64,000 nucleotides of DNA from Pithys albifrons albifrons (taxonomy: Eukaryota; Chordata; Aves; Passeriformes; Thamnophilidae). Each line of letters begins with the position of its first letter. The first letter of the stretch is position 1. Shown here piece by piece: positions 1 through 9,716 of this stretch. Under the pieces are notes generated by a model. That model saw nothing but the letters and a program-made list of their open reading frames with translations, ran no database searches and was not told where the DNA came from. The DNA is taken from assembly GCF_047495875.1 (NCBI RefSeq), contig NC_092486.1, positions 3,904,195 through 3,968,194 on the forward strand. The letters are read 5' to 3'. Both the position numbers and the translations under genes were made by a program.

Positions 1-375
1 CACTGAGCCTTGGAGATAGGAGGAGTGGAGGGCCCTTCTGCAGCAGGAACACGAATAGAGCTGGGTTTATTCTCTTTTTCCTTTGGGTTGCATTTCCTTT
101 CTCTATTATTATTATTTTTTGGGGGTGGGATTCCTGTCCAACCTGTCAGCGAGGTTGGTTCGGGCTCGGGGACTGCAGGAATTCAATACAGCCCTTGCTT
201 AAAGGGCCAAAGTGCTGTAAAAACATCCCAGGAAAACGTGGAGTGTTTTTTAAAGATAAAACTAATAGTGCTCACTTAGAGCCCTCAAATTACCAGAAAA
301 ACTGCGGGAAGTGATTTTAATACTCAGCTTTCCTTTTAAGGGTGTGTGTTTTGTGCTCAGCAATGCCACAGGGCT
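1..375. other. single-copy non-coding sequence
   Basis: No recognisable gene or repeat. A short T-rich stretch at about 105-120 is followed by a G-run. The open frames here have no domain or splice context, so I treat them as chance. Confidence 0.5.
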
Positions 376-381
376 GTGGTT

Positions 382-752
382 TCAGGGGATGGAGGGAGGG
401 AGGGAGGGAGGGAAGGAGGGATGGAGGGAGGGAGGGGGAGATGGAGGGAGGGGTGGGTGGATGGATGGAGGGAGGGAGGGAGGGAGGGAGGAAGGGAGGG
501 AGGGACGGAGGGAGGGATGGACGGAGGGAGGGAGGGAGGAGGGAGGGAGGGATGGATGGATGGATGGATGGATGGATGGATGGATGGATGGAGGGATGGA
601 TGGATGGATGGATGGATGGATGGATGGATGGAGGGATGGATGGATGGATGGATGGATGGAGGGATGGAGGGATGGATGGATGGATGGATGGATGGATGGA
701 TGGATGGATGAATGGATGGATGGATGATGGATGGAGGGATGGATGGATGGGA
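382..752. repeat. (GGGA)n/(GGAT)n compound tetranucleotide microsatellite
   Basis: The first half is dominated by GGAG/GGGA units with occasional GGAT and GGAC. From about 550 it becomes nearly pure GGAT with sparse GGAG interruptions. The GGGAGGGAGGGAGGG-type runs between about 390 and 550 could form G-quadruplexes on the plus strand. Open frames in three plus-strand frames (Gly/Arg/Glu then Trp-Met-Asp-Gly) and on the minus strand (Pro-Ser-Ile-His) are simple readings of the repeat. A tract of the same GGAT family, in opposite orientation, lies at 45873-46033. Confidence 0.95.
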
Positions 753-859
753 TCTCAGTTCAAGGTGAAGTGGGTAAAGAGACAGTTTCATCAAGAATTC
801 TGTGATAACTCCCAGTTTTGTAACAGGATCTTTTCTCTCATTTCAACAAGAATTTGACA

Positions 860-1005
860 GAGCCTTCCCTGGAATTGTCCAAGCCAGGCTGGATGGGGCT
901 TGGAGCAACCTGAGCTAGTGGAAGGTGTCCCTGCTCGTGGCAGGGGGTGGGACTGGACAGGATTTAAGGTCCCTTCCAACCCAAACCATTCCAGGGTTCC
1001 ATGAC
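860..1005 (+). mobile_element. CR1 LINE 3' end fragment
   Basis: Typical CR1 3' sequence in order: a 'ccctggaattgtccaagcc' segment, 'ggcttggagcaacctgagct', the 'ggaaggtgtccctgctcgtg' block, then the tail 'ggtcccttccaacccaaacc' and a degenerate octamer end. Only about the last 145 bp of the element is present, as expected from strong 5' truncation during target-primed reverse transcription. No coding part remains. Confidence 0.9.
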
Positions 1006-2854
1006 CTTCTGCTGAAGGTTTGCAGAGGGGACGAGACCCATCAGGACATTCCATGTCAATGTTCCACCATCATGCAAGAAATAAACCAAAAACCCCAATA
1101 ACAGGAAGCACAAAACTCTTCCTAATTTTGCTGCCAGAGCTGATTTTCTCTGACAAAGCAAGAACCAACGACACTCAGGGGGTGCCAGGGATTTAAGGGG
1201 ATGTGTGGATGGAGGGCACAGTGGGTACCACTGGGGTCCCACCTCTGTTTCTGCTCCCCAAACCCCCTTGGCATTGACACAACATCCTTCACACTCACCC
1301 AAGAGTGACAAGGTCATGAGGAGCAAGAGGTTTCTAAGGGGAATTTAAAGAGAAAAACCCAGGAAGGAAGGATAAAGTCCTTGCAGCATTTGGGATGTCC
1401 ATGGGGTGTTCTCCTTTAGGATTTAAATACAGTTTCTCCCTTAGGGGGATGGAAATCTGGCACATGATGGAGAGGACTCTGGAAAGGGTGAGCTGGCCCA
1501 GTCCAGGCTGTCTCCAAACCCCCCTGTCTCATCCCTGCAGGGGTTTTGTCGGGGTTTTGGAGGTTTGCTCTTTGTTTTGGAGAGCTCTGCTCTCCCTTTT
1601 CATTTGGCTTGGCAGAATTTCAATACCTCTGCCTCTCACCTCAATAAAAACAGCACGTCAGGTGGTGGGTTTTTGTGATGGAATGACCTTTTCCACATGC
1701 AGAAAACCCAAACCTTTCCTTGTGTTTGGGAGGGGGGGAAAGGGGGGAGAGAGACTAAAGCTGGTTTTGATAAAAGACAAAGCCTCCAACTCCACAGGTG
1801 GTATCACCATGTACCAGAAAATTAGAATAGTGGAGGGTTTTAATCTGTGCACAATGACATCAGGATAAACTGGCATTAATACCGAGCTATTAATGGGGCA
1901 TAAAAATTGCTGAGGTCCCCCTTGGTGCCCTCAGGATGCTCAGACCCATCCCAGGACCACGTTGGGTCAATATTTGGGGTGTTTCAGCCCTTTGCACCCT
2001 GGGCCTGAATCCAGGGGAATAGAACATCCCTGTTTTCCTTGTCCTTCCCCATTTCCAAGTCTCCACAGGGCATCCAAGAGATAAATAATCCCTCCAGAAC
2101 TCCCTGAAAGCCGTGGAAGCTCATCCTGTCCTGGTGCCTCAGCCCCGTTTATCAGCACATTGTTGACGTTCACTAATCGAGTGTAAAACTGTAATTAAAA
2201 ATAATCTCCTTTTCTTCAAGAGGCAAAAAATAAAGAGGACGTGGAAGAAGGGGAAATAAACCCAGTGCATGAATGTGCTAATTGCAGCTGTGGGAATGAT
2301 GGCAAAACAATTTGCTGGTTTGGTTTCCCTCTGCAGGGCTGAGGCAGCACAGAGGGCTGGGGAGGAGCCCAGACATGAGGAGAGGGCTGCAAACACCCTC
2401 ATTCCTGACAGGAATCCATCTTTCTGCCCCCAAATCCTGGTCCAGCCTGATCCCTGGTGGTTTGGGAACAGTGCAGAGCAGGGTTATGGTTTATGTTGGC
2501 TGATTTATCTCCGTGGGTGAAGATTTCATTTCAAGTTGGAGGATGTTCAAAGTAAAGCCAGGCCTGTTACAGACTTAATTGGACCATATTTCAATCCCAG
2601 TTCATCTATTCAGTGTGAATTCCTTATGCTGGGTCCATAAAGTTTTATTAAGTTATATATCAAGGCATACACAGGGAGGGGGCAGAGGCACAGCCCTGCT
2701 TACATGTTTTTGGAAATGAGGAAGGTTGTGCCTGTGTCTGGCTCTGCTCCCAGCCAGGTGGTTGCTGCTTTGGGCACTCAGAGCCTTCATCCTGCTGAGC
2801 TCCAGGCAGGGACTGCTGGGATGGTCACCCCAGGGGGACACACCTGGCCAGAGA
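1006..2854. other. single-copy non-coding block
   Basis: No gene, tandem array or transposon recognised. It contains an AT-rich patch at about 2170-2240. Sequence from about 2640 leads into the composite CR1 without an obvious target-site duplication. The open frames of up to 157 codons lack recognisable domains. Confidence 0.45.
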
Positions 2855-3503
2855 AGAGCAACGAGGCTGGAGAAGGGACTGGATGTGGCACTGAGTGTCC
2901 TCTGAAACACCTCCAGGGACAGAGAATCCAACATGTCTTGATCCAACCCCACTGGGATCACCAGCCCAGGGCACAGAGTGCCAGAGTGATCCCAGTGGGG
3001 TTGGATCAAGGGTTGGATTTGATGATCTCAGAGGTCTCTTCCAACCCAAGTGAGAAGAGCAACGAGGCTGGAGAAGGGACTGGAGCACAAGTGCTGTGGG
3101 GAGAGGCTGAGGGAGCTGGGGGTGTTCAGCCTGGAGAAGAGGAGGCTCAGAGGTGACCTCAGCACTGTCTGGAACTGCCTGAAGGGAAGTTGTGGCCAGG
3201 TGGGGGTTGGTCTCTTCTCCCAGGCACTCAGCAATAGGACAAGGGGGCACGATGGACTCAAGCTCTGCCAAGGGAAATTGAAGTTGGAGAGCAGAAAGAA
3301 ATTCTTTGCAGAGAGAGTGCTCAGGGATTGGAATGGGCTGCCCAGAGAGGGGGTGGATTCCCCATCCCTGGAGGGTTTGAACCTGAGCTTGGCCGTGGCA
3401 CTGAGTGCCATGATCTGGTAAAGGGACTGGAGTTGGACCAAGGGTTGGACTTGATGATCTCGGGGGGCTTTTCCAATCCAATCCATTCTATGATTCTGTG
3501 ACT
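2855..3503 (+). mobile_element. composite CR1 3' element with internal hairpin module (copy A)
   Basis: Two blocks are joined. Block 1 (2855-3049) starts at 'gagaagagcaacgaggctgg', carries 'ggatgtggcactgagtgtcc', then a perfect inverted repeat (24-bp arms at 2937-2960 and 2987-3010), then a truncated CR1 tail ending 'ttccaacccaag'. Block 2 (3050-3503) restarts at the same 'gagaagagcaacgaggctgg' and runs through the ordinary CR1 3' body ('gagctgggggtgttcagcct', 'ggctgcccagagagggggtg') to the tail 'ccattctatgattctgtg'. The same arrangement occurs inverted at 9717-10697 and again at 57072-58075 at about 98% identity by eye. The 123-codon frame at 3050-3421 is a reading of CR1 3' sequence, not a gene. 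Confidence 0.85.
2937..3010. repeat. inverted repeat (24-bp perfect arms) in composite CR1
   Basis: Left arm 2937-2960 begins 'cttgatccaaccccactggg'. Right arm 2987-3010 is its exact reverse complement. The 26-bp loop contains 'ccagcccagggcacagag'. Other copies have longer arms (9780-9856, 45421-45499, 57933-58011), so this one looks like a partly eroded or converted version. Confidence 0.9.
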
Positions 3504-4384
3504 CTCTGAGGGTGGTTTGCAAAACCAGGAGAGAACCTTGGTCAGAAAGGCCGAGTCCATGCCCAGCCCCTGCAGGTGCTGCTTGGATGTGGATTGCAGA
3601 TAATTCAGTATTTTGGAGATTCTAAGGCTGGAGAAGGAGAAGAGTGGCCTGGGCTGATGCTGCCACATCACCATGAGATCCATGAAACCACCTTTCCCGA
3701 GTGTTCTCTGCCCTCCACAACTTGTTCTGGGTCTCCTGCCCCTTCTCTGCCTCGGCCCAGGTTATTTTGCACAGACAGTTAATTCCTGACGTGTTATCCA
3801 CACTCAGCCTCATCCTCAGCCCCTGCTGATGTACAGGCACCAGCAGCCTGCTAATGGGCTGTATTTAAGCTGATTGCCACCACAGATAAATGATTTCTCT
3901 GAATGGATGCACTTTGGTTAAACTTCTGGAGGCAAAAGGAAAAGTTTCCTTTTTTATTCAATACCCCCCCCATCCTTTGAAAAGGCGGCGCCTCCCCCCA
4001 GACCCTCATTTCAGATTAGGACATCAGGTGTGTGCTGAGAGATCTCCAGTTCCCACCTGCCAGGGCTGCTGTTTGCTATTCAAACCTGTCATTTGATCGT
4101 TCCTGAAGAGCTGCCTCGGTGTCCTTGAGGACAGCTCTATTAAATGCCAGAGCTGTTCCCTCTCCCTCCGCAGCCGTGATGAGACAGAATCACTCTCAGG
4201 CAGGAGAGCCGGTTGTGTGAACATGACTCGGCTGCGGGGAGAGAGTGAGTGGAGAGGGAAGGGGACAGGGAGGGGACAAGAGAGGTGGGGGAAAAAAACC
4301 CGCTCAAGCTGGAGAGTCTGCCTGTGCTGCAAGGTGGAGCAGAGGGAGAACTGGCCTGACTGTCAGAAGGTGATGATACCTCAG
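3504..4384. other. single-copy non-coding block
   Basis: No gene seen. It holds a C8 run near 3964 and a purine-rich stretch at about 4237-4300. It ends at the TG boundary of the LTR-like element. Confidence 0.45.
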
Positions 4385-5104
4385 TGTCCCAGTTGAGCAG
4401 GTGGGCCCAGTTTGTCCCAGTGTGGGGGTGACCAAAGCTGGGCATTCCAAACCCTCTGGACCATTGCCCAGCAACTGTTCCCAAGGGCCCATTGGCAGCA
4501 GCTGCCCAGGGCACAGCTGAGCCCTCAGGCTGGGAGCTGGCTGGGAAAGAAGCCTGGCAGAGGAGCTGGGAGAACTGCCCTGCAGGGACTCCTTGGCACC
4601 TCCACACCCACCTGAGGGCTCAGCTCTGCTCAGGGGCCAGCAACGAGTCCAAAATCCCCCCTGAGTGCCAGAGTCAGATCCCCCAGGGTGGAACTCCCTG
4701 CCCTGGGGGAGGCACTGGGGGCTCCCACCCAAACCTCAGGGGAGACAATCTTGGCCTTTGGGCACCTCTGGCACCACTCCTGGCATCCAGAGCAGGAGCA
4801 GACCCTGCACAGGAGGAGCCCCCCACTCTCCACCAGACTCTGCCATCATCTGCACCAACAACTTTGTCCCCTCCTTTGCCTTTGGCCTCGGGGGAACCAC
4901 GTGGGGCTCAGCACAGGGGCCACCAAACCCCCCTGTGTTTGTGCCCCAGGGGGCTGGGTTAGACTGCTGGGCTTGGGGGTTAAACCCAATTGCTCTTTGT
5001 GCCATTGCATTGATTGCAATATTGGTATTAAATTGTAACTCTGATTTATAATCTCTCTTGTGCTGGGTTTGTTTCTCCTGCTGATTCACCTTTAAACCAG
5101 CACA
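4385..5104 (+). mobile_element. solo-LTR-like element, copy 1
   Basis: A 720-bp unit bounded by TGTCCC and CAGCACA (TG...CA). It matches the reverse complement of 31796-32516 along its whole length, and similarity stops sharply at both ends, which defines the element. Near its 3' end are ATTAAA (about 5027) and a GT-rich stretch, so I orient it plus, tentatively. No gag, pol or env sequence flanks it, consistent with a solo LTR of an endogenous retrovirus. No exact target-site duplication was found. A 128-codon frame (4665-5051) is also open in copy 2. It most likely reflects overall identity, as LTRs are non-coding. Confidence 0.7.
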
Positions 5105-6275
5105 CTCTGGTAAAAGAAGGAGAAATGAATTCAATGCCTGATGCAAAGAACCAAATGGCAACACTCTTTGGTTCTGGCAGCAACATCCAGTGTGGCTGAA
5201 GTTGGGAACATGGGATGGGTAGGGAAGCCGGTGCTGGAAGGCTGAGCCTGGGTCAGGTTTAGTTGAGCTGGACAGGGAGGGAGCTCTGCCAGGCCCTGGC
5301 ACCACCATCTGCTCCCACAGGATGATCCAACATCTCCAACCATCCTCCTGGTAACCTTCCTTGTTGTCATCTCAGCCACCGTGGAGAGATCTTTCCACTC
5401 ATTAATGGCACTTGATTTAACGACATGTTCACGTTAGATCTCGGTGTTGATTGCTGAAGTCACTTCGAGTTAATTACAGAGTTAATTACCAGCTAATAAC
5501 TTTGTTGCTAATAGCTGTAACGGATTTTGGGCGAAGAGTTGTCAGAAGGGGCTGATTGGAAGGTCTCTTGGGCAGGATCCTCGTTACAGAAATGGATACA
5601 CTGAAGGCAAATGATTCCAATCTTTTTTTCTTTGATGAAGAGTAAATTATTCTAATACCCTTCACTATTGTGTTCGCTTATTATCTGTGGGTAATTAGAA
5701 GTGAAGAGCTGCAAAGCTGCCTGGGTTGCAGATAGAGGATCGTGGCAATTGTGCTCTCTTGATTTTTGATGCCAAGAGATTGGGGTTTGTCCCTCATCTC
5801 TGCTTTCCTCCCCTGACAGACACACACAGACCAGGCTGGCCCTGCATCCCCACCCCTCTGCACCAACACACCTGGGCAGGTGCCATCCCAGAGTCTCTGC
5901 ATCTTATTTTTGGGGACTTCCAGCACTTGAGCCAAGTGAGTCTTGGGAAGAATCAGTTGATTCCTTTGTAACTCCCCAGGAATGACTCTGCTCATGGGAT
6001 GTGATGTTGCCCTTTGCCCGTGGCAGCAAAGGAGGTTTCTGTCTCTTCCTCCAAGCAAACAGCACCTTCCATAACTTCTCAAGCATCCTCAGCCATCACA
6101 TCCCTGCTCTTCCAAAGGCACACTGGGATAGCTGGTTAAAGGCTGGGCCTGTGTGCTGAGCAGCTTCATCTGGATGGAGCAGCTTGATCTCAGCTGGAGT
6201 TGGGGGAAGGAAACCCTGGACACCAGAGGAGACCATCAGAACACAAATGAACAGAGCAGTGAGGGGTCCCTCAGT
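5105..6275. other. single-copy block with CNE-like segment
   Basis: No gene seen. About 5395-5700 is repeat-free and AT-rich, with several homeodomain-type motifs: GAGTTAATTACAG, TTAATTACC and GGGTAATTAG. This resembles a conserved non-coding element, an inference without any alignment. The rest is featureless. Confidence 0.35.
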
Positions 6276-6843
6276 CAGGAACAGCCACCAAAACCAACAG
6301 CACAGCCACTAAAACAACGTCACAGCTGCCAAAACCAACAGCACAGTCACCAAAACAACAGCACAGTCACCAAAACAACAGCACAGCCAGCAAAACAATG
6401 TCACAGCTGCCAAAACCAACAGCACAGCCACCAAAACCAACAGCACAGACACCAAAACAATGTCACAGCTGCCAAAACCAACAGCACAGACACCAAAACC
6501 AACAGCACAGCCACCAAATCAACAGCACAGCCAGCAAAACAATGTCACAGCTGCCAAAACCAACAGCACAGACACCAAAACAGCAGCACAGCCACAAAAA
6601 ACCCCCAGCACAGCCTTGAAAACAATGGCACAGCCACCAAAGCAATGGCACAGCCACCAAAACCAACACAGCCACCAAGAAATGGCACAGCCACCAAAAA
6701 AAAACCAGCACAGCCTTGAAAGGAATGGCACAGCCACCAAAACAAGGGCACAGCCACCAAAACAAGGGCACAGCCACCAAAAGCAGTATCAGAAACCAAA
6801 ACAGCAGCACAGACACCAAAACCAACAGAGCAGCCCCCAAAGC
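6276..6843. repeat. ~21-bp minisatellite (CACAGCCACCAAAACCAACAG-like)
   Basis: About 27 imperfect units of 20-22 bp around 'cacagccaccaaaaccaac', with variants 'gtcacagctgccaaaacc' and, toward the 3' end, 'ggcacagccaccaaaacaag'. Open frames on both strands are repeat readings (Gln/Thr/Lys-rich on plus, Leu/Cys/Trp-rich on minus). Variant units are interspersed rather than blocked, so the array is old or mixed by unequal exchange. Confidence 0.9.
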
Positions 6844-7362
6844 CAGGGGCACAGGGAGGGCTTGGTGGCAGGTTCAGTGCAGGGGGGATGCCAAACATGT
6901 CCCTGGGAGCTGAGCAGGGACAAACCCACTGTCTGTGCTGATTTGGGGCTCTTTCCCACGTGCCCCCCAGCAGCACAGCTGAGCTGTGCCCATGGCACTG
7001 GCATCGGCACGGCACAGCCTCGCATCTCCCAGCCCCGAACACAACCGGGAACATCCGAGCCAAGGCTTTATCACCTCGGAACAGCAGATGGATGGGATGT
7101 TTCCAGGGAGCACGGCAGGCTCCTGCCTCGCAGCAGGCAGCCTTTCCCAGCTATCACCCCTCCTGCTGAGCGGGAGATAAAGCTCCTCTGGCTGGGCACG
7201 AGGTGAGAAAAGACGGCAGTTCGGTGACAGGAGACAAGAGCAGCCCCACATCAGTGAGTCAGAGAAACCAGAGGCGCAGCTGCATCAGCCTGGAGGTGTC
7301 ACAGGGACTTGGGTTGGTTTCCTGCTCCTGCTGTGAGCTGTCCCTGAGATTGGGGAATGGCA
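6844..7362. other. single-copy non-coding sequence
   Basis: No recognisable gene or repeat between the minisatellite and the inverted CR1 pair. Confidence 0.45.
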
Positions 7363-7590
7363 GAATCACTGAACCACAGGGGATGCTGATCATCGAATCC
7401 AACCCTCAGCCTGCACAGGACACCCCAAGAGTCACACCCTGTGCCCCAGAGGATCATCCCAACACTCCTGGAGCTCTGGCAGCCTTGGGACTGTGCCCAA
7501 ACCCTGGGGAGCCTGTTCAGTGCCCACCACGCTCTGGGGGAAGAACCTTTTGCTGAGATCCAACCTAACCCTGCCCTGCCACAACCTCAG
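7363..7590 (-). mobile_element. CR1 LINE 3' fragment, minus strand
   Basis: Reads as the reverse complement of a classical CR1 3' region: an 'agaatcactgaaccacagg' tail end, 'caccccaagagtcacaccct', 'ggggagcctgttcagtgccc', then 'gaagaaccttttgctgagat'. It is 5'-truncated at about 7590, where a plus-strand CR1 tail begins. Confidence 0.88.
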
Positions 7591-7706
7591 GGCACAAGGA
7601 GTGACTCTTGGGGATGAGCCTGTGCAGGGCCAGGAGTTGGGCTCGTTGATCCTTGTGGGTCCCTTCCAACTTGGCATATTCTGGGGTTCTGTGATCCCCT
7701 CTCCAT
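7591..7706 (+). mobile_element. CR1 LINE 3' tail, plus strand
   Basis: Contains 'gagtgactcttggggatgag', 'ccaggagttgggctcgttga' and 'gtgggtcccttccaacttgg', ending 'ttctggggttctgtgatcc'. It is the inverted counterpart of part of 7363-7450, so the two CR1 pieces meet at their truncated ends and form a long imperfect inverted repeat. Confidence 0.85.
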
Positions 7707-7954
7707 CCCACATCAGCCCTGCTCTTACATCACAAGATCAACCCAGCCCATGAGCTGTAGGTTTTACTGCTGAGCCTCACAAGGGAACCAGGATAAGGCC
7801 TTGGGGCACTGCCAAGCAGGAGGGTGGCTGTGAGATCCCTGTCCATCCATTGCTCCCAGTATCCCCGTTGCATTCAGCAGGTCAGGGTGGCACCAGGCTG
7901 CCAGGCCCCATGTGCCCACCAAGAAGGGGTTCAAACTGGAGAAACCACTGGGTG
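7707..7954. other. single-copy non-coding sequence
   Basis: Short unique stretch with nothing recognised. Confidence 0.4.
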
Positions 7955-8030
7955 GCAGTGGAGAAACCAGTTGGAATGGGTGATCTTTGAGGTCCCTTCC
8001 AACCCAAACCATCTGTGATTTCCATGACCC
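7955..8030 (+). mobile_element. CR1 3' tail fragment
   Basis: A short remnant with 'gatctttgaggtcccttcc' and 'aacccaaaccatctgtgatt'. Only the terminal tail is clear; upstream identity is weak. Confidence 0.75.
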
Positions 8031-8053
8031 TTGAATTCCCTCTGCAACCTGAG

Positions 8054-8257
8054 CCCTTCAATCCCTGTGTGCCCAGGCAGAGCTCTCCTGGCCCAGCTCC
8101 TTGGCCCTTCAATCCCTGTGTGCCCAGGCAGAGCTCTCCTGACCCAGCTCCTTGGCCCTTCAATCCCTCTGTGCCCAGGCAGAGCTCTCCTGGCCCAGCT
8201 CCTTGGCCCTTCAATCCCTCTGTGCCCAGGCAGAGCTCTCCTGGCCCAGCTCCTTGG
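8054..8257. repeat. 51-bp x 4 minisatellite
   Basis: Four tandem copies of a 51-bp unit starting 'cccttcaatccctgtgtgcc', at about 8054, 8105, 8156 and 8207. They differ mainly at one G/C position ('ctgtgtg' versus 'ctctgtg') and one gccc/accc change. The pairing of variants (first two versus last two) suggests duplication of a dimer. The period is divisible by three, which explains the open frames. The sequence is unrelated to the 51-bp CR1-derived array at 39249-39925. Confidence 0.95.
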
Positions 8258-9584
8258 CTTGGGAAAGCTGCTGCCACCCCCTCCTTATCAATGAGGTGCA
8301 AAAGCAGCAACCTGGGGGGAGACCTGGGATCTGAAGGAGGCACAGGGAAAATAGTCTTGGCATCCCTGCAAGGTTTGGAGCAACGTGGTGTGATGGCAGC
8401 ATTTGGGTTCCTTTCCCCAAGCGAAATACAGGACGGGGAGCATCAGTCTGGGAGCTGATTCCATGGACAGGGCACAGAATCCCAATGCCAGGCACATCCC
8501 TTTCCAAAGGGCTCAGCAATGGGCTGGGCTGGGGGTAAAGCAGCTCTACAGCCCGTGGAGGTTTCTCTGTGCACACTGAGGGCTCTTCACCCCCCTCCCT
8601 TCTCCAGAACTCACTTCTTTGCCTGTGCTGAAGTACAAGCTCCGCTTCACCGACTGCCTCGAACCCTTTTAATTCATCACAGGAGCTGACAAGCCCAGGA
8701 GGGAGCCTTTCCATGCCTGATGGGTCCTGTGTGCCGGGCTGATGGAGAGGGATCCTGCCAGCAGGCAGGTAAACCCTGCCAGAAACACGAGTGAGGGATG
8801 GCAAGTCCTGACTGAGACACCTGGATGAGGTGGAAGCCTCAAGATGCTGAAAACAAATGTTTGCTTAAGGAGCACGAGCCTGGTCATGCTGGGCTTTGAT
8901 TTATCCTGATTCAGACCTGAACAGAGGAGACAACACGAGGCTTTGGAGCAGCCCCTGACCCCATCCATGTGAGTAATTCCATGGATTGCTGTTGTCTGGA
9001 TGCATTGGAAAATAATGATGTGGAAATCAATAAACCCCTCACTATTATGCACCGCAAACATAACACGAATTCATTGCAATTTGTAAATGCCAAGGAGGGG
9101 GAACTAACCCAGAGTCTGCTCCAGGTTTTTGTGAGTGTTCAGCCCCCACAAAAATATTGAGCTTTCCTGGAAATCAGGCGCAGTGGCAGGTCCTGCCACC
9201 TGAAAATGCTTCTTTTCAGGCTGCTGCAGCATCTGAGCTCAGCTCTGAATAGATGCAGCTGAAATCACCCTGCAGTGAATGATGCTTCAAATTGCAGCTC
9301 CCAGAATGCAGAGGGGAGAGCTGAGCTGGGAGCAGGTGACAGTGTTTGAATGTCATTTAAAGTTCATTTTCATTATTTTAATTGTCGCTGTGAAAATCTC
9401 CCCCCCCCCCCCATGCAGGTCTGATTATGCTCCAGGAGAAATCAGAGCTCAAATCCCAATCAATGAGACCTGGGAGTGGTTTTGCTCCAGCACAGACAGT
9501 GGGGCCTGAGCTGAGATTAAACCAACGTGTTGGGGAGCCTGGAAAAGGTGCCAGGAGATTTAGGATCCTGTGGGATTGATGCTG
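8258..9584. other. single-copy non-coding block
   Basis: No gene seen. A C13 run lies at 9400-9412. About 8965-9110 is AT-rich and repeat-free and could be a conserved non-coding segment, though without motifs I would rely on. Confidence 0.4.
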
Positions 9585-9716
9585 AAGAACATCCCTGGAA
9601 GTGTCCAAGGCCAGGCTGGACAGGGCTTGGAGGAAACTGGAATAGTGGAAGGTGTCCCTGCCCCGACTGGATGATCCTTAAAATCCCTTCTGAGCCATTC
9701 CAGGATTCTGGGATTA
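9585..9716 (+). mobile_element. CR1 LINE 3' end fragment
   Basis: 'catccctggaagtgtccaag', 'gccaggctggacagggcttg', 'ggaaggtgtccctgcccc', then a diverged tail ending 'ccattccaggattctggg'. It directly abuts the composite minus-strand CR1 at 9717. Confidence 0.88.
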
